Positions 1 to 7,582 of a stretch of 64,000 nt of DNA are shown piece by piece. Each line of letters starts with the position of its first letter. Within the stretch, counting starts at the first letter, position 1. The notes below the pieces were generated by a model. It made no database searches, was not told where the DNA came from, and worked only from the letters and a program-made list of their open reading frames with translations. Source of the stretch: an uncultured Collinsella sp. (GTDB lineage Bacteria; Actinomycetota; Coriobacteriia; Coriobacteriales; Coriobacteriaceae); NCBI GenBank assembly GCA_902494565.1, contig CABUTN010000001.1, positions 87,509 through 151,508 on the forward strand, written 5' to 3'. Both the position numbers and the translations under genes were made by a program.

Positions 1-454
1 CCGTTCGCACTCCCGGCTGGGGAACAAACTCCTCAAAATCGGGAGCCATGCGGTTCATGTTGAGAATCATGCCGTCGACGGGTCGCTCGACCATGCGGCG
101 CGAGGCATCGGCAAGTGCATAGGGCTTGTCGCCGCCCATCTCGATCATAGTGACGGCAAAATCGTGCTCGCGCGCCGCTTGCATGATACCCTCGAGCGTC
201 GCCAGGTTACCGACACGTGTGATGTTGTACATGCACAGGCCAATAGAACGATACGACCCGCCGCGCAACGCCGCTCCAGCAAAATTGGGACGAAAGCCCA
301 GCTCTTCCATGGCGGCCAGCACACGCTTGCGCGTCTTTTCCGTCACGTTGGGCATACCGTTGACCACGCGAGACACAGTCTGGCGGCTCACGCCAGCGAG
401 CGCCGCAACCTCTGCCGCGCTCGCCGAACGACCATTCCTTGTCTGCTGATCCAT
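1..454 (-). CDS. LacI-family transcriptional regulator, N-terminal part (cut by window edge)
   Basis: The gene runs off the left edge; about 151 residues are visible. The N-terminus holds a LacI helix-turn-helix (AAEVAALAGVSRQTVSRVVN at about residues 13-32) followed by the usual hinge (VLAAMEELGFRPNFAGAAL) and the first part of the periplasmic-binding-like effector domain (GLCMYNITRVGNLATLEGIM). It is divergent from the GH1 glycosidase that starts at 805, so it probably represses that gene and the PTS permease behind it, with a phosphorylated beta-glucoside as likely inducer (inference). The start taken is the ATG at 454; an in-frame GTG at 463 is an alternative. It resembles the complete LacI protein at 4442-5443, in line with the two modules being paralogous. 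Confidence 0.85.
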   Translation of the reverse strand, partial: MDQQTRNGRSASAAEVAALAGVSRQTVSRVVNGMPNVTEKTRKRVLAAMEELGFRPNFAGAALRGGSYRSIGLCMYNITRVGNLATLEGIMQAAREHDFAVTMIEMGGDKPYALADASRRMVERPVDGMILNMNRMAPDFEEFVPQPGVRT

Positions 455-520
455 GCCTTCCACGCTAACCTGCTTCCCAACTATTCCCCGCGCCCATGGC
501 GCATCGTACATACATTGATA

Positions 521-684
521 ACGTGCTCATGATACCCGAGCCATATACCACAACATGAAAACTTCTGTCAATCAAAACCGCTTACCGAACAAATACAACC
601 GTTCGCGGCTGTTTGAAGTTGTTTTGTTTCTATACATCCCAGCCGGATGTTAACGTGCTCATTGTCAAATATTCACGTGCTCAT
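521..684. promoter_or_regulatory. Three copies of ACGTGCTCAT, candidate LacI operators
   Basis: The 10-mer ACGTGCTCAT occurs at 521-530, 653-662 and 675-684 in the 350-base spacer between a lacI gene and the GH1 gene. The first copy sits in TGATAACGTGCTCA, which has a LacI-like partial dyad (TGAnnACGTnnTCA) with the central CG typical of LacI operators. Two copies lie between the likely promoter and the GH1 start, a position suited to repression. A possible -10 (TATACA, 631-636) lies just before them. Binding is inferred only. Confidence 0.5.
577..606 (+). promoter_or_regulatory. Tandem 9-bp boxes (LytTR-like), 21-bp period
   Basis: Two direct 9-mers, ACCGCTTAC (577-585) and ACCGTTCGC (598-606), start exactly 21 bp apart and are separated by 12 bp. 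This equals the known layout of LytTR-domain regulator sites (two imperfect 9-bp direct repeats with a 12-13 bp spacer, core GTT). The pair points toward the GH1 gene and ends 24 bases before a possible -10 (TATACA, 631-636). The same arrangement recurs at 5526-5555 and 30361-30390. Confidence 0.5.
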
Positions 685-804
685 TTTGGTTCTAATCATT
701 TTAAGATAGTGTTTATCGGGCTTTTTCACCGCTGAACGCTAACCAGGGAGCCTCCTGAGCGCAAACGCACAATATCGAACAGCGAGACGAGAGGGTGTAT
801 GCAT

Positions 805-2247
805 ATGTCTTTGCTAAACCGCGTACAGCAGCTGCCGAAGGGCTTTGTTTGGGGCGCCGCAACCGCCGCGTACCAAACGGAAGGTTCCACGAAGGTGGCA
901 GGCAAGGGTAAGACCATGTGGGACGATTACCTTGTCGCCCAGGGTCGCTTTTTGCCCGACCCGGCCAGTGATTTCTACAACCGCTACGAGGAGGATATCC
1001 GCCTTTCTGCCGAGCATGGACTCAACGCCATTCGTGTGTCCATCGCCTGGACCCGCATCTTCCCCAACGGCGACGATGCCGAACCCCTCGCCGAGGGCGT
1101 TAAGCACTACCACGAGCTGTTCGCCTGCTGCAAAAAGTATGGCGTCGAGCCCTATGTGTCCCTGCATCACTTTGACTCCCCCGCCGCCCTGTTCAACCAG
1201 GGCGACTGGCTCAACCGCAAGACCGTCGACGCCTATGTGCGCTATGCCGAGTTCTGCTTCCGCGAGTTCCGCGAGGTCAAGAATTGGTTCACCATCAACG
1301 AGCTCATCAGCCTCTCGCACTCCCAATACATCCAAGGCAACTTCCCGCCCAACCATCACTTTGATGTGACGAGCGGCATCCAGAGCCAGCACAACGAGCT
1401 CGTTGCCCACGCCCGCGCCGTCAACCTGTATAAGGATCTTGACGAGACCGAGCACCTGGGCGGACGCATTGGCATGGTCAACGTCCTGACGCCGGCATAT
1501 CCTGCCACCGACTCGCCCGCCGACCAGCACGCCGCCGACCTGTACAACGCCTTCTACACCGACTTCATCATGGACGGCGCCTTCCTGGGTCACTACTCCG
1601 CGCGCACCCTCTCACTCATCAACGAGATTCTGCGTGCCAACAACGCCACACTTACGGTTGAGGACAGCGACATGGAGGAGCTCGCCAAGGCGGCGCCCCG
1701 CAACGATATGTTCGGCCTCAACTACTATCAGTCGGCGTTTATCGCCGCCTACGATGGCGAGTCAACCAACAGCTTTAACGGCACCGGAGACAAGGGCACC
1801 TCGTGCTTTAAGTTTAAGGGCGTCGGGCAGCAGGTCGATATGCCGGGTATCCCCACCACCGACTGGGATTGGCTCATCTACCCGCAAGGCCTCTACGACA
1901 CGCTCAAGCACATCAGCGCCACCTATCCCAACCTCCCCGTCATCTATATCACCGAAAACGGCCTGGGCCACAAGGACCCCGAGCCCGACGCAAACGGCAT
2001 CGTCGCCGATCCCGAGCGCATCGACTTTGTCGACCAGCACATGGAGAAGGTGCTCCAGGCGCGCGCCGGGGGCGTCGACGTCCAGGGCTACTTTATCTGG
2101 AGCCTGCAGGACCAGTTCTCGTGGGCCAATGGCTATAACAAGCGCTACGGCCTGTTCTACATCGACTTCGACACGCAAAAACGCTACATCAAGCAGTCGG
2201 CACTCTGGTACAAGGAGCTCGCCGACACTATGGCGGACGCGCAGTAG
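805..2247 (+). CDS. 6-phospho-beta-glucosidase, glycoside hydrolase family 1
   Basis: Cytoplasmic hydrolase that would split phosphorylated beta-glucosides delivered by the PTS permease encoded next. The protein is a full-length GH1 barrel (480 residues). The nucleophile is in YITENG (Glu at about residue 374). The acid/base motif reads FTINEL, with Glu at about residue 156; Leu replaces the more usual Pro or Ile after the Glu. The phosphate-recognition signature of 6-phospho enzymes (SWANGYNKRYG: Ser, Lys, Tyr) is present near the C-terminus. A GAGGG ribosome site at 791-795 fits the ATG at 805 (9 bases) better than the ATG at 799 (3 bases); the latter adds only two residues. A 9-bp stem hairpin (2274-2310) separates it from the PTS gene, so the pair is probably one operon. 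Exact sugar is not decided by sequence. Confidence 0.93.
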   Translation: MSLLNRVQQLPKGFVWGAATAAYQTEGSTKVAGKGKTMWDDYLVAQGRFLPDPASDFYNRYEEDIRLSAEHGLNAIRVSIAWTRIFPNGDDAEPLAEGVKHYHELFACCKKYGVEPYVSLHHFDSPAALFNQGDWLNRKTVDAYVRYAEFCFREFREVKNWFTINELISLSHSQYIQGNFPPNHHFDVTSGIQSQHNELVAHARAVNLYKDLDETEHLGGRIGMVNVLTPAYPATDSPADQHAADLYNAFYTDFIMDGAFLGHYSARTLSLINEILRANNATLTVEDSDMEELAKAAPRNDMFGLNYYQSAFIAAYDGESTNSFNGTGDKGTSCFKFKGVGQQVDMPGIPTTDWDWLIYPQGLYDTLKHISATYPNLPVIYITENGLGHKDPEPDANGIVADPERIDFVDQHMEKVLQARAGGVDVQGYFIWSLQDQFSWANGYNKRYGLFYIDFDTQKRYIKQSALWYKELADTMADAQ

Positions 2248-2273
2248 CGCATCGCCTCGCTTTCCCCCGAGAA

Positions 2274-2310
2274 GGGAGCGGCCCTATGCGATACAAACCC
2301 AGCCGCTCCC
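2274..2310 (+). promoter_or_regulatory. Intercistronic hairpin between GH1 and PTS genes
   Basis: GGGAGCGGC (2274-2282) pairs with GCCGCTCCC (2302-2310), loop 19 nt. It is followed by a pyrimidine-rich stretch rather than a T-run, so it may stabilise or process the transcript instead of ending it. Confidence 0.4.
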
Positions 2311-2423
2311 CTCTCTCCCCCTGGGACCGGCCCCGCCTGCACCCGGGCTTTTAGCAAGCGGGAGACCATATAGGTTTTCAACGTCCATGCCATTAAGATT
2401 TCATGCAAAGAGGAGCGTGAACT

Positions 2424-4184
2424 ATGGAATCGATCGTTAAGTTCTTGGAGAAAGGTCAGCCGTACTTCGACAAGGTCTCTAAGAACATCTACCTTCAGGC
2501 CATTAAAGACGGCTTTTTGGCAGCAATGCCCATTATCCTGTCTTCTTCTGTCTTCCTGCTTATTTCGACCCTGCCGGGCGTTGTCGCCACGGTCGGCGGC
2601 TTTACGCTGCCCGACTGGTGGAACGTCGACGTCGTGAACTTCTGCAACAAGGTTTACAACTTCACGATGGGCGTCGTGGGCATCATGGTCGCCGGCACCA
2701 CCGCAAGCGCGCTGACCGGCTCCAAGAACCGCCGCATGCCTGCCGGCAAGGCCATCAACGCCACGAGCACCATGGTCGCCGCCATGTGCGCTATGCTCAT
2801 CTTGGCCGTTACCCAGACGAGTGCCAAGATCGACGGCGCCGATGTCTCGGTGTTCTTTACCGACAACATGGGCACCAAGGGCCTGCTGAGCTCCTTTGTC
2901 GCCGCATTTGCCACGGTCAACATCTATGCCTTCTGCATTAAGCGAGACATCACCATCAAGCTGCCCAAAGAAGTCCCCGGCGCCATTGCCCAGAACTTCC
3001 GCGACATCTTCGCCTTCAGCTTCTCCATCCTGTTTGTCGCCGTCATCGACGTTATCTGCCGCACCTGCTTGGCCGTCCCGTTTGCCAACGTCATCTCCAC
3101 GCTGGTGAGCCCGCTGTTCGCCGCTGCCGATTCCTACGCCGGCCTCGCCCTCATCTGGTTCATGATCCCGCTGTTCTGGTTCATGGGCATCCACGGCCCC
3201 TCGGTCGTTAAGCCTGCCCTCAACGCCGCGCTGTTTGGCAACATCACCACCAACCTCGCCACGCTGCAGGCCGGCGGTCACCCCGCCCTCGCCCTGACCG
3301 AAAACTTCGGTAACTACATCGGCGAACTCGGCGGCACCGGCGCCACGTTCATTGTCCCGATCATCTTCCTGCTCTTTATGCGCTCCAAGCAGCTCAAGGC
3401 CGTCGGCAAAGCCTCTGTCGTGCCCGTGATGTTCGCCGTCAACGAGCCGCTGCTGTTCGCCGCGCCCATCATCCTCAACCCGTACTTCCTGATCCCGTTC
3501 CTGTTTGCCCCCGTGGCCAACGTCCTCATTGGTAAGTTCTTCATCGACTTTTTGGGCATGAACGGCTTTATCTATGCCATGCCGTGGGCACTCCCCGGAC
3601 CGATCGGCACCTTCATCGACACCAACTTCCAGCCGATCTCTCTGGTCCTGGTTGTCGTCCTGCTGGTCGTTGACTTCTTGATCTACTACCCGTTCTGCAA
3701 GGCCTACGACAACGTCCTGTGCAAGCAGGAGGCCGAGACCCTGGCCGAAGAAGAGGCCGAGGAGACCAAGGCCGTCAAGACCGCTGCCGCCCCCGCCGTT
3801 GAGGCTCCTGTTGTCGAGACCGCTTCTGCCACTGAGGCCTCCGCAGCTCCGTCCGCCCTTAAGGGCAAGGATCTGAGGGTTCTGGTTCTGTGCGCTGGCG
3901 CCGGCACCTCTGCACTGCTCGCCAACGCGCTTAAGGAAGGCGCCGACGAGCTGGGCATCGACATTACCGCCAACGCCGGTGCCTACGGCAGCCACTACGC
4001 CATCATGGACCAGTACAACGTCATCGTCCTGGCTCCGCAGGTTCGCACCTATTACAACGAGATGAAGGCCGACACCGACCGCCTGGGCATCACGCTGCTG
4101 TCGCCCAAGGGCAAACAGTACATCGACCTCACTAAGGATCCCAAGGGTGCCGTCGCCTGGATCGAGGAAAACCTCGAGGCATAA
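2424..4184 (+). CDS. PTS lactose/cellobiose-family IIC-IIB fusion permease
   Basis: Membrane transporter that imports and phosphorylates a beta-glucoside-type sugar. Residues 1 to about 430 are a IIC domain with about ten hydrophobic segments (conserved NIYLQAIKDGFL, GIHGPSVVKP, AVNEPLLFAAP). An Ala/Glu/Pro-rich linker (about 435-480) leads to a C-terminal IIB domain starting DLRVLVLCAGAGTS, whose Cys490 is the expected phosphorylation site. In most organisms IIB and IIC of this family are separate proteins, so the fusion is notable. A good AGAGGAG site precedes the ATG. No lactose-family IIA is encoded in this window; it must come from elsewhere. It follows the GH1 gene in the same direction and has paralogues at 5728 and 11266. 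Confidence 0.93.
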   Translation: MESIVKFLEKGQPYFDKVSKNIYLQAIKDGFLAAMPIILSSSVFLLISTLPGVVATVGGFTLPDWWNVDVVNFCNKVYNFTMGVVGIMVAGTTASALTGSKNRRMPAGKAINATSTMVAAMCAMLILAVTQTSAKIDGADVSVFFTDNMGTKGLLSSFVAAFATVNIYAFCIKRDITIKLPKEVPGAIAQNFRDIFAFSFSILFVAVIDVICRTCLAVPFANVISTLVSPLFAAADSYAGLALIWFMIPLFWFMGIHGPSVVKPALNAALFGNITTNLATLQAGGHPALALTENFGNYIGELGGTGATFIVPIIFLLFMRSKQLKAVGKASVVPVMFAVNEPLLFAAPIILNPYFLIPFLFAPVANVLIGKFFIDFLGMNGFIYAMPWALPGPIGTFIDTNFQPISLVLVVVLLVVDFLIYYPFCKAYDNVLCKQEAETLAEEEAEETKAVKTAAAPAVEAPVVETASATEASAAPSALKGKDLRVLVLCAGAGTSALLANALKEGADELGIDITANAGAYGSHYAIMDQYNVIVLAPQVRTYYNEMKADTDRLGITLLSPKGKQYIDLTKDPKGAVAWIEENLEA

Positions 4185-4216
4185 GACGCTGACACCACCT
4201 GCCGCTTGCAGACAAT

Positions 4217-4260
4217 AAATGGCCCGTGCATCGATGTGTGATGCGCGGGCCATTTTGTTT
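4217..4260 (+). terminator. Intrinsic terminator after PTS IICB
   Basis: Stem AAATGGCCCG...CGGGCCATTT with the inner arms TGCATC/GATGCG, followed by TTGTTT. It closes the GH1-PTS operon and faces the end of the lacI gene on the other strand. Confidence 0.85.
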
Positions 4261-4279
4261 AGACCGCACCCGTCCTCCT

Positions 4280-4420
4280 GTTCATCTCAATCTGTAACAT
4301 CTAGCCGAGTTTTTCGGTCCTAGCTGTTACAGATCGAGATGAACGCACAGGCCAAGCCGAAAATCTCAATCTGTAACATGTAGACCACTTTTGACCGTCT
4401 AGTTGTTACAGATCGAGACA
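4280..4420. repeat. Composite paired-palindrome repeat, copy 1
   Basis: Two related palindromes of about 60 bp start 82 bases apart (4280 and 4362). Each has outer arms CTCAATCTGTAACA and TGTTACAGATCGAGA around a poorly conserved loop containing TTTT. Two further copies with the same internal spacing are at 9091-9235 and 15042-15184. It lies between a terminator and the 3' end of the convergent lacI gene. Confidence 0.85.
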
Positions 4421-4441
4421 AACGGAATAGGCCGAGCACGT

Positions 4442-5443
4442 CTACGCCCGCAAGTCCTTTACGCTGGAACGCTCGACCAACACGCCCGAGACGAGCGTAC
4501 GGCTTCTGGAGCTCGGAGCTTCCAGACCCGCGACGACCTCGTTGAGCGCACGGACGCCCAGCTCGCGGTGGCGAAACTTCACCGACGTCAGAATCGAGTT
4601 GGGAATCGTCTTATAGAGCTCATCGTCGAAGCCGATCACGGACACATCATTGGGCACACTGAGCCCTTTGTCACGTAGAGCCATCATCACGCCGTTTGCC
4701 ATGCAGTCGTTAGCAGCGAGGACCGCCGTGCAATCGGGCTTATCGGCAAGCACAAGGCCCGCGGCATAGCCACTATCCGCATTCCAATCGCCTTGCAGAG
4801 GCTCGGGCGGCTCAATGCCACGCGCCTCGAGTGCCGCACGCCAACCTTTCATACGGCACTGGCTCGACAACGACTCTTTCTTACCAGAGACGAAGTACAC
4901 GTTTTTATGCCCGTGGTTCAAGAAGTACTCGCACGCCATGCGCGCGCCGCCCTCTTGGTCGTCACTGACGGTGGAGCAGGTAGGATGTTCCATCGGTGTG
5001 ATAATCACCGTCTTGAGGTCTTTCGGTGCCTCAAAAGTATCAAAGTCATCGACCATCTGACGCAGGTTGAAGATCATGCCATCAACAGGCAGCTGCGACA
5101 TCCTACGCGCCGCTTCGGCAAGGGTCATCTTCTCCCCCGCCCGCTTTTTGATCATCGTGAGCGCAAAGCCGCGTTCTTCGGCGGCATCTGCGATACCGTC
5201 AATCATGTCCACGGCACCGCCCGACAAGTGGAACAGCACCACGCCAATGCACCCGTAACGGCCCAACTTGAGCGAACGCGCGGCAAAGTTGGTTCGAAAC
5301 CCGAGCGCCTCCATTGCGGAATGAACCTTATCGCGTGTCGACTCTCGCACGCTATCGGGCTCGTTGATCACACGCGAAACCGTCTTGAGAGAAACACCCG
5401 CAGCAATCGCCACATCGTTCATTGAGACATTTTTCTTGTCCAT
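4442..5443 (-). CDS. LacI-family transcriptional regulator
   Basis: A complete LacI repressor of about 333 residues: helix-turn-helix MNDVAIAAGVSLKTVSRVIN at about residues 8-27, hinge AMEALGFRTNFAARSLKLG, then the sugar-binding domain (GVVLFHLSGGAVDMIDGI, DGMIFNLR, VIGFDDELYKTIPNSILTSV). The ATG at 5443 (MDKKNVSMNDV) was chosen because family members start just before the helix-turn-helix; an in-frame start at 5521 would add 26 residues. It is divergent from the PTS IICB gene at 5728 and probably controls that gene and the GH1 gene behind it through the palindrome at 5603-5626 (inference). Confidence 0.92.
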   Translation of the reverse strand: MDKKNVSMNDVAIAAGVSLKTVSRVINEPDSVRESTRDKVHSAMEALGFRTNFAARSLKLGRYGCIGVVLFHLSGGAVDMIDGIADAAEERGFALTMIKKRAGEKMTLAEAARRMSQLPVDGMIFNLRQMVDDFDTFEAPKDLKTVIITPMEHPTCSTVSDDQEGGARMACEYFLNHGHKNVYFVSGKKESLSSQCRMKGWRAALEARGIEPPEPLQGDWNADSGYAAGLVLADKPDCTAVLAANDCMANGVMMALRDKGLSVPNDVSVIGFDDELYKTIPNSILTSVKFRHRELGVRALNEVVAGLEAPSSRSRTLVSGVLVERSSVKDLRA

Positions 5444-5525
5444 CGTTGCCACTACTTCTCCAGTCGGTTTTGCATCGCTTGCTTTTTGCGTTCTAGCATA
5501 CACTACCTGCCCGACTGACAAATCA

Positions 5526-5555
5526 ACCGTTTACCGGACAATATCGACCGCTCAC
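5526..5555 (+). promoter_or_regulatory. Tandem 9-bp boxes (LytTR-like), 21-bp period
   Basis: ACCGTTTAC (5526-5534) and ACCGCTCAC (5547-5555), start to start 21 bp, 12-bp spacer. They point toward the PTS gene at 5728 and end 10 bases before a possible -35 (TTGTTG, 5566-5571). Confidence 0.5.
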
Positions 5556-5565
5556 CCGTATATCC

Positions 5566-5594
5566 TTGTTGCTCTTCCAAAAATGTCTTACGTT
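5566..5594 (+). promoter_or_regulatory. Candidate promoter of PTS-GH1 operon 2
   Basis: TTGTTG (5566-5571), 17-bp spacer, TACGTT (5589-5594). The hexamers are only fair, but the promoter sits exactly between the activator-like boxes and the operator-like palindrome, as expected for a dual-controlled promoter. Confidence 0.4.
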
Positions 5595-5602
5595 GTCATT
5601 AA

Positions 5603-5626
5603 CGAAATGACAACGTTGTCATTTCG
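5603..5626. promoter_or_regulatory. Perfect 24-bp palindrome, candidate LacI operator
   Basis: CGAAATGACAAC is followed at once by its exact reverse complement. The centre AACGTT has the CG core usual in LacI-type operators. A partial extra half (CGTTGTCATT) lies at 5591-5600. It would overlap the transcription start of the PTS-GH1 operon, a repression position. Confidence 0.6.
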
Positions 5627-5727
5627 CAATGCCTTCCTTAAGCAGGAAGGTTTCCGGGCAGTCCTGACCATCCATCGACGACCAGTTCCATCCACATGCA
5701 TCGCGCATCAAGTAGCAAAGGAGCTCT

Positions 5728-7506
5728 ATGGACGCCATCGTAAAGATGCTCGAAAAGCATCAACCGTTCTTCGAGAAGATCTCGAGAAACATCTACCTCC
5801 AGGCCATCAAAGACGGATTCCTTGGGTGCATGCCCATCGTCCTTACCTCTTCGATCTTTCTGCTGATCGCCACCCTTCCCGGCGTAGTTGGAATCACGTT
5901 GCCCCAGCCGCTCATCGACTGGTGCAACAAGCTGTACAACTTCACCATGGGCGTCATGGGCATCATGGTTGCCGGCACCACCGCCAAGAACTTTACGGCT
6001 TCCATGAACCGTCGCATGCCCGCCGGCAAGGTGCTCAACGACGGCTCCACCATGGTTGCCGCCCAGTGCAGCATGCTGCTGCTCGCTGTTACGCAGTTCA
6101 CCACCAAGTTCAACGGCTCCGAGCTTTCTGTCTTCGATTGCACCAGCATGGGTACGCGCGGTCTGTTCTCGGCCTATATCGCCGCGTTCATTACCGTGTG
6201 GGTCTATAAGTTCTGCGTCTCGCGCGATCTGACCATTAAGCTGCCCAAGGAGGTTCCGGGCGCCATCGCACAGAACTTCCGCGACATCATCCCCTTCGGT
6301 GGCGCTGTCATCATTTGCGGCATCATCGATGTGGTTGTGCGCAACCTCATGGGCGTTCCGTTCTCCGAGCTGCTTATCAAACTGCTCTCCCCGCTCTTCA
6401 CTGCGGCAGAGACCTACCCCGGACTCATCCTTATTCAGGCAGCCACCGCGTTCTTCTGGTTCATCGGTGTCCACGGCCCTTCGATTGTCCAGCCGGGCAT
6501 CGACCCCATCCGTCTTGCCAACCAGGCCGAGAACCTGCAGGTTCTGCTGGCCGGTGGCCACCCCGCCCACTCCCTCACCTTTAACATGTCGCTCGTGGGT
6601 GAGTTCGGCGGCACCGGCGCCACGTTCATCGTTCCGCTTCTGCTGATTCTCTTTATGAAGTCCAAGCAGCTCAAAGCCGTCGGTAAGGCCTCGATTGTTC
6701 CTGTTGCCTTCGCCGTCAACGAACCGCTGCTCTTTGGCGCGCCCATGATCCTCAACCCCTACATGCTCATCCCCTTTGTTGCCGCCGGCTGCGTCAACGT
6801 AAGTGTTGCCAAGTTCTTTATCGACAACGTGGGCATGAACGGCTTCTCCTTCGTGGTGCCTTGGGCTACCCCTGCCCCCATCGGCATCTTCATCACCACG
6901 AACTTCCAGCTTATCGCCCTGGTATTTGTCGCGATCATCATCTTGCTGGACGCCATCATCTACCTGCCGTTCTTGAAGGCATACGATAAGCTGCTCTGCG
7001 ACCAGGAAGCCGAGCGCGCCGCCGAGCTGGGTCTCGAGTCCGATGGTGCTGCCACCATCGCCGCCAGCACCTCTGCGCCCGCTGTCGAGCAGGCTACCGC
7101 TTCCGTCGAGACGACTGTTGCCGCCGCCGACAACAAGCCTGTCGTCGATCAGCCCGAGCCCGCTGCCGATGCATCCGCCAAGAAGGATGTCGATGGCCTG
7201 AAGGTCCTCGTCCTGTGCGCCGGCGCCGGCACCTCTGCCATGCTCGCCAACGCCATCAAGGAAGGTGCCGCACAGACCGGAGAGAACATCGCTTCCTCCG
7301 CAGGCGCCTATGGCCAGCACACTGCCGTCATGGATCAGTACGACGTTATCGTGCTTGCCCCGCAGGTCCGTAGCTACTACAACGACATGAAGGCCGACAC
7401 CGATCGCCTGGGCATTAAGCTGCTCGCCCCGCGCGGCAAGGAATATATCGACCTTACCCGCGACCCCGCTGGCGCCATCAAGTGGCTCCGCGAGAACCTC
7501 GACTAG
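5728..7506 (+). CDS. PTS lactose/cellobiose-family IIC-IIB fusion permease
   Basis: Paralogue of the permease at 2424 with the same build: an N-terminal amphipathic segment (IVKMLEKHQPFFEKISRN), a IIC membrane domain to about residue 430 (GVHGPSIVQP, AVNEPLLFGAP), an Ala/Glu/Thr-rich linker, and a C-terminal IIB domain (GLKVLVLCAGAGTS; Cys497 expected to be phosphorylated). It has 592 residues. A strong AAAGGAG site lies 5 bases before the ATG. It is followed after 76 bases by a GH1 phospho-glucosidase, so it forms a PTS-hydrolase operon controlled by the divergent LacI gene. Substrate is probably a beta-glucoside; the sequence does not tell which. Confidence 0.93.
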   Translation: MDAIVKMLEKHQPFFEKISRNIYLQAIKDGFLGCMPIVLTSSIFLLIATLPGVVGITLPQPLIDWCNKLYNFTMGVMGIMVAGTTAKNFTASMNRRMPAGKVLNDGSTMVAAQCSMLLLAVTQFTTKFNGSELSVFDCTSMGTRGLFSAYIAAFITVWVYKFCVSRDLTIKLPKEVPGAIAQNFRDIIPFGGAVIICGIIDVVVRNLMGVPFSELLIKLLSPLFTAAETYPGLILIQAATAFFWFIGVHGPSIVQPGIDPIRLANQAENLQVLLAGGHPAHSLTFNMSLVGEFGGTGATFIVPLLLILFMKSKQLKAVGKASIVPVAFAVNEPLLFGAPMILNPYMLIPFVAAGCVNVSVAKFFIDNVGMNGFSFVVPWATPAPIGIFITTNFQLIALVFVAIIILLDAIIYLPFLKAYDKLLCDQEAERAAELGLESDGAATIAASTSAPAVEQATASVETTVAAADNKPVVDQPEPAADASAKKDVDGLKVLVLCAGAGTSAMLANAIKEGAAQTGENIASSAGAYGQHTAVMDQYDVIVLAPQVRSYYNDMKADTDRLGIKLLAPRGKEYIDLTRDPAGAIKWLRENLD

Positions 7507-7582
7507 GTTCCTCCCTCTGTTGGTGCCCGGATCCCCAGTTCGGGCACCTCTCCCTATTCGAATCCCACAGAAAGGATGACTC

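Noticed and set aside
2184..4253. Long open minus-strand frame opposite the first PTS permease (and similar ones at 5638-7632, 11161-11907, 50689-54075, 36744-38948)
   Set aside because: High-GC codon bias leaves the opposite strand open; the translations are low-complexity (Gly/Asp/Val or Arg-rich), lack family motifs and ribosome sites, while the other strand encodes clear enzymes.
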